Source: Apostichopus japonicus
Taxonomy: Eukaryota; Echinodermata; Holothuroidea; Aspidochirotida; Stichopodidae
Length of the DNA stretch: 60,000 bases
Assembly: GCF_037975245.1 (NCBI RefSeq)
Contig: NC_092565.1
Span: forward strand, 6,368,999-6,428,998
Direction of reading: 5' to 3'
This document shows positions 48,241 through 59,300 of this stretch, piece by piece. Each line of letters opens with the position of its first letter. Position 1 is the first letter of the stretch. The position numbers and the translations under genes were made by a program. The notes below the pieces were generated by a model. It was given only the letters and a program-made list of their open reading frames with translations. It made no database searches and had not been told where the DNA came from.

Positions 48241-50965
48241 CGGAAAGAAAAACCAAAACTCTCACTGAAGAAATACAACAAACATGGAAGTGAAACACAA
48301 AAATAATATAAGAGATGGTGATATGAAATCAGAAACACAAAAGAATTAAGAAACAATAGCACAAGTCAAGTGGTTAGCATGGATGTTAGATGTTATGAGA
48401 ATGCTTCTGAGATAATCAACCTAGAAAAAATACAAGAATTGTTGATAACATTTCCTAACACTGATTCCGTCCCGTGTTTGATAAAATACTAGCTTCTTTA
48501 TACTCTTGGCGTAACCTTATCAATGACAAGGACCAATATGTGTACACTGTAGGAGTGATTTGTACGTTTGGTAAATAGAACACCGGCATTGGGAGTGATA
48601 CCAATTTATCAATTCACCTACTAACAGTAGCATCTGGCAGAATTTAGTTACAATACTATCTGAATTTGATGAACTCCAAGGCTGATGTTGGTCGTCTGAA
48701 CCGAAATATGGTCAGTAACATATTGGAGATGTGAAGTGTCCTCACCCTAACTTTTGAGATAAAAGAGCAACTAGGTCTAAGTGCAAAAGACTCGGGGTGA
48801 GCCATCCTTGCCTCAGGGGTATCTTACTCATTAATTTGCACGTTAGCCTAAACCTTTCGTGTTCCATAGCGATCACATTTGAGTCAGCAGGGTGCCAATA
48901 TTATAATCACTGTACATATTAACTGTGTCCATAAAGGGACTCTACATTTAAACTCCCTGTGTGAAACTAAGTAACAGCATGGTGGACTGTGGTACTATGG
49001 AACAACCAATTGAGGAATTATTTTCTTAAGGGTAATCATGTGGTACAGAAAGGTGTTTTGAGCATTGCGGTCCATTAGAGTTATCTGACATATCTATGTT
49101 TCAGCAATGAAAGATTTGAAACAGCAATGAATTCTTTAAAGATGGTCTCCTTCTACGTTCAATCAGTTTCATTATAAAATCAGATTTACCGAAGTAGTAA
49201 TTACCAAAGTAGCTTTAGGCCTAATTATTGGCCAAATGACCGACTAGATGCCGCTTATATGTTAGATGTCTGTGGATTAGTAAGGAAGAATTAGATGGTC
49301 ACAATTGGGTCAAACTGGTCTCCAAACATTGCCGATGATGTATTTTAGTTGACAGACACATTGGGAGTGTCAACTCAAATTCCTCCTTTTATATTATACC
49401 AAGACTTATGTTAGGCCTTGCACAGTATATGAGTAGGCCTTATTATTGTATTGGGAGCAACTGTGAGATAGGGTGAGCAATAGGAACAGGTTCTCCAGGT
49501 ACCCTCTCATTGCGCAGTCAACCCAAAACCCAACTAGGACTACACTAAGGAGCTAATGAACCTAATACTCATGTAAATTTAATTTGCCTGCTTGGAAAAT
49601 TACTTTCTCGGTCGGGAATAGTAACAAATTTTCTATAAATTTAATCTTAAGCACAACAAGAAATGGTTACATCACCAACTTTTTTAAATTATGGAAGAAC
49701 ACACTTGAATGATTCCTCCCTTTCATTGCTTCTAATGAAAAATGGAGAACAGTGTTGGTGATGTATGATTGCGCAGGCCCAGGACTAGTAATTCTGTAGG
49801 TTGGTTCCCCAGTACACCTCCCCATGGTTCCCCAGTACACCTCCCCATCACTACATACGTTAGCAATTTCGAACAGCTCCAAAATTTTCCTTATGCAAAC
49901 ACCGGGCATCATACATGTGTTCTGCTAACTCATTTGAAAATATCAATCTTAGTTTGAGACCGTATAGGCCAAGGCTATATATGCAGAATAGTGGCATAGT
50001 TTCAAAATTACTATAGGCCTAATAGTAATAATGAATAATTTTCTAGTAACTTTGCACTTAAAGTAACATACCTAGGCCTACCTGCATTGTGTAAACTTTT
50101 AAAATTGCATTTTAAACTTTGCCACACACAAGTCAGCAAGATGCGGGATTTTGAGTAGTTTGCAACAACAAATGTATCTAACTTACTGATTCTAACTTGC
50201 CAGTTGAGGGCTGCTTACGTTAGTTGTTATTATAGCCTGCTTAGTATACTGTATATTCTAACCCAGCCTATGGGAGGTCTATGCTATTTAAGACCTACAG
50301 TAAAAGTAATATAATGGCACAATGCAATGTGATTCTAAGTGTTACTGGGTCTAGCCTAGGCCTATGAGTAAGAAGGCTAGTCTTTATATAACATGCGTGC
50401 TACTATTGTTAAAAATGTTAGTAAACAGAAACACAGTCGCCTTCTTGACGTCTTCCAGTCACAGCAGCATTAATCAACATTTATGAACAATAATTTTACT
50501 TTTGAAAGTGCAATATGAAAAAGACATTTACAAATTGTTTAAAGGAAACAGCCTGTCATCTGAGACTATCTGCAAAAGAAACTGTCATCTAACATATCTT
50601 CGCACAATATTCAAAGAAATAGGTTCACCTCGACTGGCCTACCTCTGTTGTCATTCAGTGTTGACGAAAGTTTGCACGTGTTTTGGTACCAAGAGTTATA
50701 TGTGTAGTTCACACAAGTGGTAGGAAACCTAGCCTTTTACTGGCCGCGCCGTAATACTGGACAATACGGTGGCAGATAACGAACATTAAAAGAAGTATTA
50801 AAAGTTTTCACCGGAATAACAGTTTTAAGCAACTGGAAAATTTAAATTTGATTCTTGGTATCACTTAAGGGTAAATCAAGAAAAAAATCTCAATTTAAAC
50901 ATCTGTTATTCACGAAACAGAATTCCAGGAAATACGATAAGTCAACGCAATTAATGTTCTCTTTA
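48241..50965. other. Upstream flank of the Tudor gene
   Basis: No coding sequence recognised. A possible acceptor (minus strand TTTCTTCAG near 48268) suggests a 5' non-coding exon farther upstream, so the promoter could lie anywhere up to the transposons. A 24-bp duplication (GGTTCCCCAGTACACCTCCC) is at about 49801-49850. TAGGCCT-like words are frequent. Confidence 0.45.
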
Positions 50966-51079
50966 CGCTTCCATAGGTATCTGGTCAAGTGATTCGTTGG
51001 TACCATAATCATAACTACATCAACAAAAGTGCGAAATCTGGGTACCATATTTGATGCCAACAAGTCATGAAATGATCAC
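50966..51079 (+). mobile_element. LINE fragment, left part interrupted by the BEL/Pao insertion
   Basis: The frame ending at 51079 reads TKVRNLGTIFDAN, the conserved stretch after the reverse transcriptase core of CR1/L2-type LINEs. It breaks off at the BEL/Pao element, and matching sequence resumes at 58044. In-frame stops show decay. The true left edge is uncertain. Confidence 0.7.
51075..51079. repeat. Target-site duplication of the BEL/Pao element (left copy)
   Basis: ATCAC directly precedes the left LTR, and the same five bases directly follow the right LTR at 58044-58048. Confidence 0.9.
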
Positions 51080-51778
51080 TGTTGCAGGGTAGATTCAAGG
51101 TATAGGGGAGGGCGCTCGACGGGTTTTGTACGTTTTTCTTTAAGAAACAACATGGCGACACTAACGCCTTAAGCGTGTTGTTAAAGCTTACCTTTTAAAG
51201 TTCTTTTTTGGTTCTTATGCATTTTATCTGTAGTTGAGGGATTATTTTTAAAGGCCACAAAACTTCGGTAAGAATTACGGTGTAGTTGATATGATTTGAC
51301 ATTTGTGTAGTTAAGATAAATAAGTAATTTAAGTTGTGTTTACGGTTGCACTGTTAACCATTTAGGATAAGTTACATTGCACTATTGTTGTCGTAGGCCT
51401 AGGTTTTGTGCGTTACCTAGCTTGTATATATGTGTGCAAGATCATAACCCCTCCCGGAGCGTTCATAAGCTCTTGTCCTTACTCTAGTTAATTTCTTTTG
51501 TTGTATTTTACCTTACGTGAGTGTACATCGCTTTACTTGTATTTTAGTCACTATATCGTGTGTGTTTCTAGTCTGTTATGGTATCGTCCATCTATCTTAG
51601 GAAGGCCGTTTGTGACAGTATTTCTGTATGTCTTAATGTATCTTTTTCTTGTATATTTTATTATTTTATTTTGGTTTAATTTGTTCTCGTTTGCAGTGAA
51701 TCGGTTAACATGAATAAAGTTATGAGCGAGACCTAGATTCTGTTGGTGGCGTGCTTCAAGTTTTTTCCCAATTCTACA
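51080..51778 (+). repeat. 5' LTR of the BEL/Pao element
   Basis: 699 bp, TG...CA. TATATA at 51425-51430 and AATAAA at 51713-51718 fit promoter and poly(A) signals and suggest a long U3. The 71-codon ORF inside (51498-51713) is repeated in the other LTR and is not taken as a gene. No primer-binding site beginning TGG follows directly; the next bases are TCATTCACGAAG. Confidence 0.95.
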
Positions 51779-51815
51779 TCATTCACGAAGTTTTTCTCAC
51801 CTACTGAGCTTCAAT

Positions 51816-52079
51816 ATGGCAACAAGATCAGGCAAAGAATATCAAAGGAAGTCAGCAAGCTTACCTGATGCTACCAGTAAGGGAACTCCCAACACAAAAG
51901 GAAACCTCAAGGCCAGCTCCTGTGCTGCTAAAATTGGAAAAGGTTCCACTCGATCATCAATAAAGAGCAACAAGTGTTCTACTCGCATGTCAAAGAAAAG
52001 CGAGAAGCTCGAGTTGGAACGACAACTAGCAATGCAGAAGATTGAGCTGGAGTTTAAGGAAAGAAGATGGAAAGATTGA
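51816..52079 (+). CDS. BEL/Pao upstream ORF, N-terminal Gag-like part (87 codons)
   Basis: Begins MATRSGKEYQ 37 bp after the LTR. It is rich in Lys and Ser and becomes a Glu/Lys-rich likely coiled coil (LELERQLAMQKIELEFKERR) before a stop at 52077-52079. The following ORF starts at 52067 in another frame, overlapping by 13 bases, and opens with similar heptad-like sequence. Either the Gag N-terminus is made separately, a ribosomal frameshift joins the two, or this copy has a single-base indel. I cannot tell which. Confidence 0.7.
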   Translation: MATRSGKEYQRKSASLPDATSKGTPNTKGNLKASSCAAKIGKGSTRSSIKSNKCSTRMSKKSEKLELERQLAMQKIELEFKERRWKD

Positions 52080-55000
52080 AGCTCCAGAAAGAGATGGAGA
52101 AGACTAAGGTACTACTGGAAGTGGTTGATGAAAGTGGGGAAGACGAATCGGATGAGGAAGAAGACAAAGGGTCAACCTCGTTCGTTCTAGATGAGATTCC
52201 TGAAGATGGACCCAATGACGGTGTCACAAGATTCCTCGATACAATGCCCCGTCCAACTTCGGTGGTTAAAGAAGAACACCAATACACGCTGAGAGAGTTA
52301 GTCAACTCATTTCGACTGCCTCCCATAAGAGTGGAGCAGTTCAAAGGTGACCCTTTGAAATATCCAATGTGGATCAGTACATTCGACAACCTCATTGCAT
52401 CACGAGCGAACACCGCTGCTGAGAAGCTGAACCTACTTAGTCAACACCTTGAGGGGGAACCACTCACCATGATAAGTGGCTACCTGCTTATGCAAGATAG
52501 TGTTGCATATGACAAGGCACGTAAGAAATTGCATTATTGGTATGGAGGGGATGCTGTGATCAGCCGTGCATTTCTAGGAAAGCTGGAAAATTGGCCTAAA
52601 ATCAACGGGCGAGATTCTGCTGGTTTGAAGAGGTTATCGAATTTCCTTGATGAAATATGTGCAGCTAAAGGGTCAATTCATGACTTGGGGATCCTAGACT
52701 ACCCCCAGGAAAACTACAAGATAATTGCTAAGCTACCCTTGTACATCGAAAGCAAATGGCGGACAGTTATTATGAAGTACAACAACAACGAAGGCCATTT
52801 CCCTTCTTTTGAGGTGTTTGCCAAGTTTATTGCTGAAAGGGCAGAAGAGGCCAACATCCCAACGTTTGATTGCCATGCTAATGAAACTGTCTCATACCAG
52901 TATCAGAGATCATCCAACAAGAAATCCTGTGCCACAATACAGCCAAAGCCTATCTCTTGCGACCTATGCCAGGGAGATCATGAATCTGTGGTCTGCGAGC
53001 AATTCCAGCAGGCGACGCTTGACCATAGAGTTAAGTGGGTTCAAAAATGGGGACTTTGTTTTGGATGCCTTAAGTCGGGTCATAGATCCAAGTTTTGTAA
53101 GAATCGCCTGAAATGCACTAAGTGTCAGAAACGACACCCTACAGAGCTTCACAGAGATGATCTGCCAGGTGTAACGAGAGAAGTAAGTCAGTCCAAAGAA
53201 GTTGCGTCGGCGTGTGGAACTAATGATGGGTTGTGCACGATGGCTATAATCCCAGTGGTTGTTAAGTCCTTAAAGAACGGCCAGGCTCTGCAGACATATG
53301 CATTCTTAGATCCGGGTTCGAGCATATCCTTTTGCACAGATCAACTAAGACAACAGTTAGGTGTTGGAGGACGAAGAGCAAGGATACCAATTGAAACTAT
53401 GGCTGCGCCATATACTCTTGAAACCAGCATAGTTTCTAACTTGGCGATCAGTAACTTGGATGGGGGCAGAGACATCAAGCTGCCCAATGTCTACACCAAG
53501 GAATGCCTCCCTGTGACTAGAGAACACATACCGACGCAAACGGATGTTGATGCCTGGGACCATCTCAGGGGCAAGGTCTCACTGAGACAGATTAATGCAG
53601 ATATCGGCTTGATGATAGGGAACGCCGTTGCCGATGCGTATACACCACTTGAGATGATTACAGGGCCGCATGGCTCACCCTTTGCCCAACGTTCTCTACT
53701 GGGTTGGATCCCGTGGAGCATTGTGAGACCAGGTTCGTCCTTGAATACTCACACCGTAAACAGAGTAGAGGCGAGAGCAGTCGAGGACCATTATCAATTG
53801 ACCCAATTGGTCCAACAAGCCACAAAGGTAGACTTCCCTGAGAGCCAAGGAACAGAGAGACTTGGGATGTCAGTAGCAGACAAGAAATTTGTCAAGATTA
53901 TCGAGGATGGTATCGAGTTGGTAGGAGGGCGTTATGTCATTCCCTTGCCATGGGTGGATCCAAATTCGATCCTACCCAATAACAAAGGACAAGCTAGGAA
54001 GAGGTTCGAAATGCTAGAAAGACGGTTTCGACGAGACCCAGAGCTGAAAATTAAGTATGTAGAGTTCATGAACAAGATGTACGATCGTGGCTACATGGAA
54101 CAAGTTAGTGAGACCTCGTACGAGGGTAGGGAGTGGTATCTTCCCCACCATCCCGTTATCAGTAACAAGAAACCAGGCAAAGTAAGGGTGGTCTTCGATT
54201 GTGCAGCCAAACAAGCCGGCGTCTCCCTGAACGACCTACTTCTACAAGGGCCGGACATCACAAACAGCCTGGTGGGTGTTCTTCTCAGGTATAGGGAAGA
54301 GAAAGTTGCGGTCATGGCCGATATCGAAGGAATGTTCCTTCAAGTTGTTGTACCACCTGAGGATCGTGATGCCCTCAGATTTCTGTGGAGGAGCAATGAA
54401 GAAGAAGAATTAAAGATTTACAGGATGACCCGTCACCTCTTTGGAGCCATATCATCATCGGCCATTGCCAACAGGGCTCTTCAGAGGACAGGAGAAGACC
54501 ATGGACACAAATATAGTCCTGATGTACGGAAGGCTATCCGGGATTCATTTTACGTAGACGACTGTCTGGCAACAGCTTCAGACAGTTCCAAGGCCATGGC
54601 ATTAGCAAAGGGCCTGACTGATCTGTGTGTTCAAGGCGGGTTCAGACTCACGAAATGGATGTCGAATAGTAAGGAGGTACTAGCCTCTATCCCCAGCGAC
54701 GATCGAGCTCCAGAGTTGAAGTCATTAGATCTCAACCAGCAGGGCATTCCAATCAGCCGTGCCCTTGGTGTACAGTGGTCACCGCAGACTGATATGCTAA
54801 AGTTTGAAGTAACACCTGTGAAAAGGGATCACACAAGGAGAGGCCTGTTGTCTGTTGTATGTTCTCTCTTTGACCCTCTCGGATTTGTAGCTCCCTTTGT
54901 GTTGCCAGTAAAGATGCTACTGCAAGATATATGTCGCAAGGGTTTGGGATGGGATGAACCCATCGATGATGCTTCCCTGCAGATTTGGCAGCGTTGGTTG

Positions 55001-57169
55001 TGCGAGTTGGAGCGACTGAAGGAATGGGGTGTCCAAAGATGTGTGAAGTCTGATTTGTTTGCTGAGGTTGTTGACAGACAGCTGCATGTCTTCTCTGATG
55101 CCAGTGATACGGGTTATGGTATGTGTGCCTACCTTCGCCAAAAGGACAAAGAGGGCAATCTACAGGTTTCACTAATATTTGCTAGGAGCAGAGTCGCCCC
55201 CTTGAAGTACACATCGATTCCTCGCCTCGAGTTGACAGCTGCTACTATGGCTGCACGTCTTACCAGTATGATCTTGTTTGAGCTGGACGTGAAAGAAGTG
55301 TTCTACTGGTCTGATAGTCAGACTGTACTAAAGTACATTAGCAACGACACTCGCAGATTCAAAGCATTTGTCGCCAATAGAGTGTCGGTGATCTTGGATC
55401 TCACAAATATCAACCAGTGGCATTACGTCAACACTCATGACAATCCAGCCGATGAAGCATCCCGGGGCCAACGCATTGATGATTTCCTCAGTAATAAGAG
55501 ATGGACAAATGGACCAGATTTCCTGTATCGGTCAAGTGAGGAATGGTACACCCCACAAGACCATATTGCATCGATAGACGACGACCCTGAGTTAAAGAGA
55601 GTGTGTAATGTGGTCGTCGAAAGAAACCATGCCTGCTTTGTTGACGACTTGATTGATAGGTGTTCGAGTTACTCCAAGCTCAAAAGAGTAGTGGGCACAG
55701 TCATCAAATTTACGAAGAAGGTGCGAGCGAGATGCCGGTCTGAATCTGTTTGCTGCCACTTGACTGTAGATAATTTGAAGGCTGCAGAAACGCTCATTCT
55801 TTCCCATGAGCAAAACAGGCACTTTGAGGCAGAGTTGAAAGCCCTAACCAGTGGTTCGGAGAAAGAAATCAACTCAGTGATGAGGAAAAGTCCATTGCGA
55901 ACACTAGACCCCATGTTGCGAGGTGGTCTAATTGTCGTTGGAGGTAGATTGAGAAGGGCTGATTTACCTGAAGAAACCAAGCATCAGATAGTCATACCTA
56001 AGAGTTCACCAGTTGCCCGTCTTATAGTTCTGGAAACGCACAAGTCATTGGGTCACATGGGCAAGTCTGCCATCCTCGTGAGACTGTGGAAGAAGTATTG
56101 GGTAGTCGGTGCCGGAACTATCATCCGAAGTATAGTTGGCAAGTGCACCATATGCAGAAAGTACCAAGCCAAAAGAGGTGAACAAAAGATGGCTGCTCTA
56201 CCAATTGAAAGGGTAACAAGTGACAGGCCGCCATTTGATCATACCGGTATTGACATGTTTGGTCCGTTTGAGATCAAAAGAGGAAGGAGTATAGTCAAAA
56301 GATATGGACTCATACTCACTTGTCTAGCCACAAGGGCCATACACCTTGAGATCCTGCACTCGGCTGACAGTGACAGCTGCTTGAATGCGCTGAGAAGATT
56401 TCTCTGCAGGAGAGGATCAATAAGTAGCATTCGAAGCGATAATGGTACCAATTTTGTTGGTACGGAGAGAACTTTGAGAGAAGCATTGAAGGCTTGGAAC
56501 AAAAGCGACATCCCTGACTGGCTGGCCCAGCGAGGTATCACATGGGAGTTTAACCCTCCTGCCGCCTCCCACTTTGGTGGCATTTGGGAAGCTATGATAA
56601 GAGTTGTTAGGAAAGTTATGAACGGCATCTTAAAGGAACAGACCATGCGACTTGATGACGAAGGTCTTGCTACATTAATGTGCGAGATTGAAAACGTAGT
56701 CAATGAGAGACCCCTAACTACTGTTTCCACCCACCCGGAGGACATTAAGCCGTTGACGCCAAATATGCTGTTGACCATGAGGAGCTGTGCGTTGATGCCG
56801 CCAGGTGTATTTGACAGAAAGGATGTCTACGTCCGCAGGCGATGGCGCCAAGTCCAATATCTTGCAGACTTATTTTGGGCAAGATGGCGCAAGGAATATC
56901 TTCCACTACTGCAGAAGAGGCAAAAATGGTTCTCGCCCAAAAGAAACATCCAGAAAGGGGACGTCGTTTCTGTCGTTGACGAATCTCTGCCAAGGAACAG
57001 CTGGTTGTTGGGACGTGTGCTGGAGACCAAAGTTGACAGTAAGGGCCACGTCAGATCCTGTTGCATCAAAACACAACACTCAACACTGGAAAGACCAATC
57101 CATAAGCTATGTTTGTTGCTAGAATGTGAAGGGAAGAGTAACTACCCCTTTTCCCACCAGTTCTCTTAG
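52067..57169 (+). CDS. BEL/Pao Gag-Pol polyprotein, 1,700 residues
   Basis: Domain order with approximate residues: Gag 1-290; zinc knuckles 297-355 (CDLCQGDH, CFGCLKSGHRSKFC, CTKCQKRH); aspartic protease with DPGSS near 414; reverse transcriptase with YVDD near 828; RNase H region with SDASD near 1011 and SDSQ near 1082; integrase H2C2 finger (HKSLGHMG near 1325, CTICRK near 1360); integrase core with GIDMFG near 1394, SDNGTNF near 1457 and a Glu in GGIWEAM near 1504; C-terminal DUF5641-type domain about 1590-1690. This is the protease-RT-RNaseH-integrase order of BEL/Pao. No internal stop or frameshift. The element has no envelope-like ORF. The ATG at 52067 is the first in frame, but a start or frame change upstream cannot be excluded. 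Confidence 0.95.
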   Translation: MERLKLQKEMEKTKVLLEVVDESGEDESDEEEDKGSTSFVLDEIPEDGPNDGVTRFLDTMPRPTSVVKEEHQYTLRELVNSFRLPPIRVEQFKGDPLKYPMWISTFDNLIASRANTAAEKLNLLSQHLEGEPLTMISGYLLMQDSVAYDKARKKLHYWYGGDAVISRAFLGKLENWPKINGRDSAGLKRLSNFLDEICAAKGSIHDLGILDYPQENYKIIAKLPLYIESKWRTVIMKYNNNEGHFPSFEVFAKFIAERAEEANIPTFDCHANETVSYQYQRSSNKKSCATIQPKPISCDLCQGDHESVVCEQFQQATLDHRVKWVQKWGLCFGCLKSGHRSKFCKNRLKCTKCQKRHPTELHRDDLPGVTREVSQSKEVASACGTNDGLCTMAIIPVVVKSLKNGQALQTYAFLDPGSSISFCTDQLRQQLGVGGRRARIPIETMAAPYTLETSIVSNLAISNLDGGRDIKLPNVYTKECLPVTREHIPTQTDVDAWDHLRGKVSLRQINADIGLMIGNAVADAYTPLEMITGPHGSPFAQRSLLGWIPWSIVRPGSSLNTHTVNRVEARAVEDHYQLTQLVQQATKVDFPESQGTERLGMSVADKKFVKIIEDGIELVGGRYVIPLPWVDPNSILPNNKGQARKRFEMLERRFRRDPELKIKYVEFMNKMYDRGYMEQVSETSYEGREWYLPHHPVISNKKPGKVRVVFDCAAKQAGVSLNDLLLQGPDITNSLVGVLLRYREEKVAVMADIEGMFLQVVVPPEDRDALRFLWRSNEEEELKIYRMTRHLFGAISSSAIANRALQRTGEDHGHKYSPDVRKAIRDSFYVDDCLATASDSSKAMALAKGLTDLCVQGGFRLTKWMSNSKEVLASIPSDDRAPELKSLDLNQQGIPISRALGVQWSPQTDMLKFEVTPVKRDHTRRGLLSVVCSLFDPLGFVAPFVLPVKMLLQDICRKGLGWDEPIDDASLQIWQRWLCELERLKEWGVQRCVKSDLFAEVVDRQLHVFSDASDTGYGMCAYLRQKDKEGNLQVSLIFARSRVAPLKYTSIPRLELTAATMAARLTSMILFELDVKEVFYWSDSQTVLKYISNDTRRFKAFVANRVSVILDLTNINQWHYVNTHDNPADEASRGQRIDDFLSNKRWTNGPDFLYRSSEEWYTPQDHIASIDDDPELKRVCNVVVERNHACFVDDLIDRCSSYSKLKRVVGTVIKFTKKVRARCRSESVCCHLTVDNLKAAETLILSHEQNRHFEAELKALTSGSEKEINSVMRKSPLRTLDPMLRGGLIVVGGRLRRADLPEETKHQIVIPKSSPVARLIVLETHKSLGHMGKSAILVRLWKKYWVVGAGTIIRSIVGKCTICRKYQAKRGEQKMAALPIERVTSDRPPFDHTGIDMFGPFEIKRGRSIVKRYGLILTCLATRAIHLEILHSADSDSCLNALRRFLCRRGSISSIRSDNGTNFVGTERTLREALKAWNKSDIPDWLAQRGITWEFNPPAASHFGGIWEAMIRVVRKVMNGILKEQTMRLDDEGLATLMCEIENVVNERPLTTVSTHPEDIKPLTPNMLLTMRSCALMPPGVFDRKDVYVRRRWRQVQYLADLFWARWRKEYLPLLQKRQKWFSPKRNIQKGDVVSVVDESLPRNSWLLGRVLETKVDSKGHVRSCCIKTQHSTLERPIHKLCLLLECEGKSNYPFSHQFS

Positions 57170-57332
57170 GATCCTGTCCGTTATATTATGTTTTGGGTGG
57201 CGGCTAAAGGACACTGTTATGTTTGTAATTCAAATCGACTCTTATTTGGGTTTGGTTATTTTCTTTAATTTTATGTTCTTATGCTTCCGCGTTTAAGTGG
57301 AACTACTAGTTTGTGTAATTGATGTTACAATT

Positions 57333-57344
57333 AAAGGGCCGGAA
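57333..57344 (+). other. Candidate polypurine tract
   Basis: AAAGGGCCGGAA immediately before the right LTR, in the place where plus-strand DNA synthesis is primed in LTR elements. It is interrupted by CC, so it is only a candidate. Confidence 0.5.
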
Positions 57345-58043
57345 TGTTGCAGGGTAGATTCAAGGTATAGGGGAGGGCGCTCGACGGGTTTTGTACGTTT
57401 TTCTTTAAGAAACAACATGGCGACACTAACGCCTTAAGCGTGTTGTTAAAGCTTACCTTTTAAAGTTCTTTTTTGGTTCTTATGCATTTTATCTGTAGTT
57501 GAGGGATTATTTTTAAAGGCCACAAAACTTCGGTAAGAATTACGGTGTAGTAGATATGATTTGACATTTGTGTAGTTAAGATAAATAAGTAATTTAAGTT
57601 GTGTTTACGGTTGCACTGTTAACCATTTAGGATAAGTTACATTGCACTATTGTTGTCGTAGGCCTAGGTTTTGTGCGTTACCTAGCTTGTATATATGTGT
57701 GCAAGATCATAACCCCTCCCGGAGCGTTCATAAGCTCTTGTCCTTACTCTAGTTAATTTCTTTTGTTGTATTTTACCTTACGTGAGTGTACATCGCTTTA
57801 CTTGTATTTTAGTCACTATATCGTGTGTGTTTCTAGTCTGTTATGGTATCGTCCATCTATCTTAGGAAGGCCGTTTGTGACAGTATTTCTGTATGTCTTA
57901 ATGTATCTTTTTCTTGTATATTTTATTATTTTATTTTGGTTTAATTTGTTCTCGTTTGCAGTGAATCGGTTAACATGAATAAAGTTATGAGCGAGACCTA
58001 GATTCTGTTGGTGGCGTGCTTCAAGTTTTTTCCCAATTCTACA
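57345..58043 (+). repeat. 3' LTR of the BEL/Pao element
   Basis: 699 bp, identical to the left LTR except for one substitution. It ends TCTACA directly before the target duplication ATCAC at 58044-58048. Confidence 0.95.
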
Positions 58044-58797
58044 ATCACATTCTCGAAATGCTGCATTTCATCTTCGCAATATTGGTCTACTAAGAAATAC
58101 CTTACACAGAATGCTGCACACCAACTAGTGCATGCCAGTTACGTCACATCACGCCTTGAAATGGGAAATTCTCTCCATTACGGTCTACCAGAAATGCAAA
58201 TCAAACCGTCTTGAACGTCTACAGAACATTGCTGCACGAATTTTCACCCGTTTCAAGCCAAGGGAATATGTCACACATATACTGAGAGAATTACACTGGC
58301 TCCCGATCAAAGACCGAATTAATTTTAAAATATTGATTTTCACATATCGTTGTTTTGTTAGAACTTCGCCATTCTACTTGTCAGAACTTCTGCAACAATA
58401 TCACGCGCACATCGCAGTTTCATGAGATCACACAATAAATTACTTCTGTGTAAAAATCGCTCAAATCAATCGGGCGCAAGAGCTTTCGCTGCTGCTGCCC
58501 CTTCTCTGTGGAGCAGCCTTCCAGAACATGTAAAACACTTTCCATCATTTGCTTCTTATAAACGCTCTCTCTCAAGACTCATCTGATGAAAACAAGTTAA
58601 TTAGTGTTCATTGTTGCCCATTTTTGCTTGCATTTTTGTCTTGTACAATATATGTTTACTGTTTTTTGTTTAGCTGTCGCACTGTTTGTGTCACTGCGCC
58701 ATGAGCGTCTTTTTTTTTTGACGGATACCGGCGCATTATAAATGTCCAATTATTATTATTATTATTATTATTATTGTTATTATTATTATTTTTGTTA
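58044..58797 (+). mobile_element. CR1/L2-type LINE, C-terminal end and 3' tail (decayed)
   Basis: Continues the fragment that stops at 51079. Frames give RKYLTQNAAHQLVHAS, RLERLQNIAARIFTR and LHWLPIKDRINFKIL, then PSLWSSLPEHVKHFPSFAS, ending with a stop near 58586. These are the typical last 150 residues of a CR1/L2-superfamily reverse transcriptase ORF. A frameshift lies between about 58140 and 58215. The 3' UTR is short, ends GGCGCATTATAAATGTCC and runs into an ATT microsatellite (58749-58797), as expected for this superfamily. It is 5'-truncated and inactive. Confidence 0.85.
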
Positions 58798-59190
58798 TTA
58801 ATGCGATGTTGCGAAAGTGAATTGTATGGGGCAAACCATTTAGGCCAACACAATACCCAATTAATAAACAACGGCATGTGATGATGAAGGGGAAGGTGAG
58901 TGAGGGGGGGGGGGTTGTTCATCAAGAGAATCGCAAGAGACTGCATTTCTACGGTGACATGGGGGACCGCATCGCAATCCGGAACAGTTTTAATCCCTAC
59001 TCCATGCAGTCACCGGTCATTTTGAAACTGTATTTATCCGGCGAACAGCAATAAATACGTCATTCACACAAACATTAATCAAATTAACGATGGCTTATAT
59101 AATTACATCTGGAAAAAAAAATCTCCAAAATATCTCCAAAACTTTTGACAATTAAGTCTCTGTAGGCGGAAGTTTGCGCCATCACCTTTC

Positions 59191-59235
<45 letters not shown>

Positions 59236-59300
59236 TAAATTTTATGAGAGGAAACCAGAGAAATAAGATATGACTCATAATTGACAAATAAGGTGTAACA
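58798..59300. other. Unassigned sequence with an (AT)n microsatellite
   Basis: No gene seen. (AT)n runs from about 59193 to 59232. A G-run of ten lies near 58904-58913. Confidence 0.7.

Larger units (their letters stand above)
51080..58043 (+). mobile_element. Full-length, recently inserted BEL/Pao LTR retrotransposon
   Basis: 6,964 bp bounded by two 699-bp LTRs that begin TGTTGC and end TCTACA, with the 5-bp duplication ATCAC outside. I found one difference between the LTRs (GTAGTTGATATG against GTAGTAGATATG). The internal region carries a short upstream ORF and a 1,700-codon Gag-Pol ORF with protease, reverse transcriptase, RNase H and integrase in BEL/Pao order. The near-identical LTRs and open pol frame indicate a very young, possibly still mobile copy. 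It is inserted into an older LINE, upstream of the Tudor gene. Confidence 0.97.

Noticed and set aside
51498-51713. 71-codon ORF within the LTR as a gene
   Set aside because: It lies wholly in the LTR, occurs identically in both copies, is hydrophobic low-complexity and matches no known LTR-element product.
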